NCBI GenBank assembly: GCA_951828515.1
Contig: OX639992.1
Location: 3,016,217 to 3,080,216, forward strand
DNA from: an uncultured Poribacteria bacterium
GTDB lineage: Bacteria > Poribacteria > WGA-4E > WGA-3G
Direction: 5' to 3'
DNA length: 64,000 bases
Numbering within the stretch: position 1 is the stretch's first letter; each line of letters starts with the position of its first letter. Below the pieces are notes generated by a model. That model was not told the DNA's origin, did no database searches, and saw nothing but the letters and a program-made list of their open reading frames with translations. The position numbers and the translations under genes were made by a program. Positions 61,101 through 64,000 of the stretch are shown here, one piece after another.

Positions 61101-62722
61101 TCAGCTTTAATCTTGTATGCGTTGAAGTACTTTTCAACTGCAGGCTCCAACTCCTCGTATTGATCAAAACCGTAAGCATAAACCAAATTTAGTAAATCTT
61201 TATCTTTCCAAATTATCTTTCCCGGAATGATATCTTCTCGTGAACTGACTTCTTTCCAAATAGACTCTTCATAACTCTTGCGGCATGTTGTAATTAATAC
61301 AAGGTTCTTTGTCCGTGAAATCTCTTGAACGAGTCTTTTTAGCCCCAATTCCCATATATTTGAAAAAGTACCATTATGTACCGATTCATTAATCCCGTCA
61401 ATTATCAACGGGATACGGGTCTGGTACGCTTCGGCAGCTGCTGAGAGTGCTTGCAAAAATTCGTGCCAACTACGTGCCGGTGGAATGTCAAAAAGATCTC
61501 GCAACTGAACTTCAATCACTTGATTGGTCCTAAATTGACTTCCACGAACAAATAGGGCAGGTAATCCGTTTTTCAGTCGGTCGTCACAGATATTGCAGGC
61601 GATATGGGTTTTACCAATTCCGGCATCCCCAAGGATATGTAGATCTGACTCGTTGATAAGGCAGTGTTGCCAGATTACAGACGGGAAAAATTTATCCAAT
61701 AAGTTGGCAACCAAAGAATCTGGATGATGAACAACCCCTCTTGCATAACGTAAAGCTTGTTCTTCATATTCCTTTTCAACAGTGCATTCCATCTTTGATG
61801 TGCCAGATTCCCACCCAATTTTTCTGTAGGCATCAAAGGCTTTGTAAAGTTGATTAAGTGCTGATTTCCAATCTATGGACTGCGCTTCAGAGAGTTTTTT
61901 TTCTATTAAAAGATCTCTTGCTTGTTTCAACTGGGCTTTCATGTTCACTAAGGCTTCTTGAAGTGATTTAGCTGCCTTGATGACCTTAGACTTTTCTTTT
62001 TCGTTCCACTCAATATATGGAATTGGAGAATTGAGTTTGTTAATTGCTTCCTTTAAATCGGAGAGTTCTCCCTCAAGTTTTTCAATCCAATTGGTAATTT
62101 GGTGCACGAATGCTTCATCGCCTAAAAGCGCGTGAATGTCACCATCCACGTTAGTTTCGGTATGCAAAGACGAATCAAATTTATCACCTACACCAGCCAT
62201 CTGCTTGGTAAACTGTCGCTGAAACGAGTTTATATCAAGTTCAAATTCATTGAAGAAATAATGTAATTTCCCTCTGAAATCTGGATTGCTCAACCAATCG
62301 TTGAATTCACTATCTCCCCAGTGTTCAATCTCAATATCCTCTGAAATGGATTGGCGAAGTGTATTATCAAACCATTTCTGTTCATCTGGCGTAAAATTAG
62401 TAGGGATACACAAAAACCATTTTTTCAAATGCGGATGTATTTCGCATGCTCTTTTAAGTGAATTAGTGATGGATCGTTTCCGACCACTTTTGTTGAGGCG
62501 CGGTTCAGGATAGTAAAACTTAGCTTGCCACCCCCACTGATCGCCGTTCGGTAAAGTTAGGTAAAATTCGACACCATCACCGCCTCCACTATCGTCTATG
62601 GAAGTAAATCGTCCCATTTCTCCATAAAGTCCCTTGGCAATCTGATAGCACAGTTCTTCAAAACTTCGGTATTTATCATTTTGATATGGTTTGAGTTTCG
62701 ACCAATCTATCATTGTCTTCAT
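58190..62722 (-). CDS. STAND-type NTPase with N-terminal PD-(D/E)XK nuclease-like domain (Avs-like)
   Basis: A 1510-residue protein. Residues ~15-165 resemble a restriction-endonuclease fold: YRSFEELCYQIAKGLYGE, then DDSGGGDGVEF (D49, E52) and WGWQAK (K68). After a coiled-coil linker (~210-300) comes a P-loop NTPase: Walker A ILGDAGIGKTH (363-373) and Walker B IPLIIDGINES (437-447). The C-terminal ~1000 residues have no motif I can name and would be the sensor or scaffold part. This layout fits antiviral STAND (Avs) proteins, in which ligand binding activates an N-terminal nuclease (known for the family). The start overlaps the hsdM stop by 4 nt (ATGA) and the end overlaps hsdS. No frameshift is seen. 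Confidence 0.85.
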   Translation of the reverse strand: MKTMIDWSKLKPYQNDKYRSFEELCYQIAKGLYGEMGRFTSIDDSGGGDGVEFYLTLPNGDQWGWQAKFYYPEPRLNKSGRKRSITNSLKRACEIHPHLKKWFLCIPTNFTPDEQKWFDNTLRQSISEDIEIEHWGDSEFNDWLSNPDFRGKLHYFFNEFELDINSFQRQFTKQMAGVGDKFDSSLHTETNVDGDIHALLGDEAFVHQITNWIEKLEGELSDLKEAINKLNSPIPYIEWNEKEKSKVIKAAKSLQEALVNMKAQLKQARDLLIEKKLSEAQSIDWKSALNQLYKAFDAYRKIGWESGTSKMECTVEKEYEEQALRYARGVVHHPDSLVANLLDKFFPSVIWQHCLINESDLHILGDAGIGKTHIACNICDDRLKNGLPALFVRGSQFRTNQVIEVQLRDLFDIPPARSWHEFLQALSAAAEAYQTRIPLIIDGINESVHNGTFSNIWELGLKRLVQEISRTKNLVLITTCRKSYEESIWKEVSSREDIIPGKIIWKDKDLLNLVYAYGFDQYEELEPAVEKYFNAYKIKADLTGAPLAQFEHPIYLKIFCETKNRERKTEVQVYVGEQTLFEVFDEYLEQCNKEVCKRLEFRSGTSVIQPALNKIAEYLWQHRSRYIPLEELVRLVDGKSLKEPKWWPSSTTRAIEAEGLLVRRDWIGDKDTMSFTYDLLGGYLIAQYLVQQAAKRRQSHLRRTISNLFRKESRNSHPLLSNIRKCLVALFPVKIRRLLSSLWGPKTAHPMSEDIGRCLAALLPVKIGQFLHELSDNREAFGLSIRALFEISPRNINEKCIDPVSHLFGMPENRASFFKLAETTVGHPNHPFNASFWSERLLALSMSERDLSWTEYVRHNRHSLEETVTRFEETCQSAQELSDIGKERLHLMAEYIMWILTSTVRPLRDQATRALYWYGRRFPQAFFDLVIKSFTINDPYVPERMLAATYGIAMARQNDFEDTSFVREVLPLYARHLYENMFKLNAPHSTTHTLARNYAKRTIDIALIHHPNLLTDDEHERITPPFTDGGIREWGECENKEEGPPPVQMDFRDYTLKSLTKIDDSAPDEYKRVKKNVYWRIYNLGYSSDTFGKIDRELGEENYRKYGRSADGRKTDRYGKKYSWIAFYELSGFRQDNNLLPDYYNNSRTLYTDIDPSFPDEHREYNLVTEDLLGNREVTTQQWVSKTPHPDMTKYLKIDGPCVEKGTWVLLNGFLSQKDNQVNREMFSFLQGLIVKSEEVEEIVEVLKKQEKIDRNTLPYCPEDGYTYAGEIPWCDTYPDNSWEEMSFKIGTVLVPEEQQIILRDGEPVSEEELQSFWDSIVDLIEPEDPFAKLLGFYGINSITNPIETRNWQMIEAQLYKRGFELTTETVNVEQPEHQEFEMLVPVRENHWSDSSSAAVPSRSVAIPIRQIAETFNLHGQPQSFDLFEKDGKRASITFCYGEEWKDKQDFTYLREDLLERYLAKIGGELIWVIWGNRRLVSENPDDPYKNFQEVKTYRDIQKHQEARNV

Positions 62723-64000
62723 TTCTCCGTATTCAGTTTAAGCCGTGCCAACACATCTTCCAATGTCTTATCCGCTTTTTCGCGGGCGATGCGTGCTTCC
62801 GTTAAGTCTGCCAAAATCTCATTCACCGGGCGGTGTTCAACCTTGTCGCCTACGTCCACAAACTGGGAAGGACTCAGGTTGTAATCGGTTTTTTGGGCAT
62901 CTTCCAATGTGATAACAGTGCTCAACTTCTCACGGGACTCCCACGCTTGATAGGCTTCCGTCGCAGCATCAGTCCCCTTATCGGTGAGGATGTTTTTCGG
63001 TTTCCCCTTCTCGAAATGCTGAGAGAGGTTGATAAGTAGGATCTGCTCTTTGCGTTCCTCTGGTTTGTTGCGGTTCAATAGTAAAATAATGCCCGGCGCA
63101 CTTGTGTTGTAAAACAGGTTGTCAGGTAGCAGTATCACACTTTCAATCAGATCTTCCTCAACGAACTTTTTGCGGATATCGCGTTCTCGGTCGTTGTTCT
63201 TGCTCCCAGAACCGCGAGAGACCGCGCCGGTATCCAGCACAATCGCAGCACGACCGTTGTGTTTTAAGGACGCAAGGATATGCTGCACCCATCCCCAATC
63301 GGCTGAGGAACCCGGTGCGATCCCGTAAGTAAACCTGTGCCAATTGTCGCTCTCGTAAAAAGGGTCGTTATACTCCTTCTGATTCCACATCGGATTGGCG
63401 AGTACATAATCAAATCGTTTCAGCGATGAGTTGTTCGCAACAAAACGAGGGTTGCGGAAGGTGTCTCCGATCTGCACATCTGCACCGATGAAATCGTGCA
63501 GAAAAGCGTTCATTTTCGCCATGGCATAGGTGGTGGGAGTCAATTCCTGTCCGTATATTTGGGGTGCTTGGCTTTTGTCGTCTGGATGCGTCTGTTCAAA
63601 CAGCAGACGGGGTTTGATAAGCAGACCGCCTGAACCGCACGCTGGATCGTAAATAGTGGTGTAGGGTTCAGGGTGAATCAGTTTTGCCATTAACCACCCG
63701 ACCTCTTTTGGTGTGTAGAACTCGCCCGCGCTCTGTCCCTGTCCCTCAGCGAATTTTCGTAAAAGATACTCGTACGCACGACCGAGGATATCTGGCTCTG
63801 TGTCTTGCAGTCCAAGTCGATGTCGGCTTAGCACTTCAATTAACGCCTCAAGACGTTCCTCGTCGAGCGTCCGTTGTCCACTCTGGCTTTCGTTGAAATC
63901 CTTAACATCAAGGACACCTTGCAGTAATGGATTCAGACGGGCAACCTCGCGCATCGCATCGGTAACAAACTCTCCCAGATGACCATCGGCAGGATGGTTG
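62719..64000 (-). CDS. hsdM: type I restriction enzyme M (methyltransferase) subunit, 5' end outside window
   Basis: The frame is open to the window edge (the codons before Met 63954 read HLGEFVTDA in frame), so the N-terminus is missing. Seen: LGRAYEYLLRKFAEGQGQSAGEFYTPKEVGWLM, YDPACGSGGLLI (AdoMet-binding motif I), DYVLANPMWNQ (motif IV; NPMW in place of NPPF/Y), and a C-terminal helix pair with LADLTEARIAREKADKTLEDV. It methylates adenine in the DNA site set by HsdS. It is followed at once by the STAND gene, with a 4-nt overlap. Confidence 0.94.
   Translation of the reverse strand, partial: NHPADGHLGEFVTDAMREVARLNPLLQGVLDVKDFNESQSGQRTLDEERLEALIEVLSRHRLGLQDTEPDILGRAYEYLLRKFAEGQGQSAGEFYTPKEVGWLMAKLIHPEPYTTIYDPACGSGGLLIKPRLLFEQTHPDDKSQAPQIYGQELTPTTYAMAKMNAFLHDFIGADVQIGDTFRNPRFVANNSSLKRFDYVLANPMWNQKEYNDPFYESDNWHRFTYGIAPGSSADWGWVQHILASLKHNGRAAIVLDTGAVSRGSGSKNNDRERDIRKKFVEEDLIESVILLPDNLFYNTSAPGIILLLNRNKPEERKEQILLINLSQHFEKGKPKNILTDKGTDAATEAYQAWESREKLSTVITLEDAQKTDYNLSPSQFVDVGDKVEHRPVNEILADLTEARIAREKADKTLEDVLARLKLNTEK

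Overview
The window looks like chromosomal DNA of an uncultured, GC-moderate Gram-negative-type bacterium, most plausibly a member of Candidatus Poribacteria or a neighbouring lineage. This is an inference: secreted WD40 proteins that end in dockerin-like calcium-binding repeats, a FGly sulfatase, a sugar-phosphate isomerase/epimerase, LarA/LarC-type proteins, and intergenic spacers crowded with short palindromes, heptanucleotide repeats and MITEs. No rRNA or other strong phylogenetic marker is present.

Layout. 1-4028 (minus): three tandem secreted WD40 genes. 4157-8394 (minus): hslU, hslV, a membrane protein and an ArsA/Get3-type ATPase behind a recognisable promoter. 8721-11639 (plus): consensus promoter, rplM-rpsI, purA, tRNA-Lys and tRNA-Glu with a terminator. 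11713-16517 (plus): a secreted carboxypeptidase-regulatory-like protein, then a duplicated two-gene module (A1-B1-A2-B2) of small secreted proteins. 16758-17657: EamA transporter. 17853-20746 (minus): a DNA methyltransferase with a fused PD-(D/E)XK domain and an HsdR-N-like gene broken by a MITE. 20747-22076: non-coding, repeat-rich. 22077-24507: three genes of unknown function. 24700-33228 (plus): secA, a Trm112-like zinc protein, a polysaccharide block (GT4, FlaA1/CapD-type dehydratase, undecaprenyl-P sugar transferase) and SppA. 33490-42771: Clp1/Grc3-type kinase with a coding tandem repeat, ABC exporter, pentapeptide protein, a sigma-70 factor with a second region-2-like segment, LarC, and a MacB/FtsX-type permease. 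42832-50694 (minus): RecQ, GT2, sulfatase, TIM-barrel isomerase, UbiA-type prenyltransferase, LarA-like protein. 51469-64000 (minus): a defence island with a three-gene Panacea (DUF4065) operon and a type I restriction-modification operon (hsdM, a 1510-residue STAND NTPase with an N-terminal nuclease-like domain, hsdS, a small membrane protein, hsdR, a YgjP-like metallopeptidase).

Most notable points. (1) The STAND nuclease-NTPase lies between hsdM and hsdS, with overlapping start and stop codons on both sides. (2) The three Panacea-operon genes overlap one another. (3) A 112-bp MITE with TA target duplications interrupts the HsdR-N-like gene, and removing it on paper restores the frame exactly; a second copy of the same MITE elsewhere carries a different palindrome in its centre. 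(4) A roughly 90-bp dispersed element ends in a Shine-Dalgarno-like AAGGT plus an A/T spacer, often directly before an ATG. (5) The sigma factor seems to hold two region-2 modules. (6) Heptad repeats run into protein-coding sequence.
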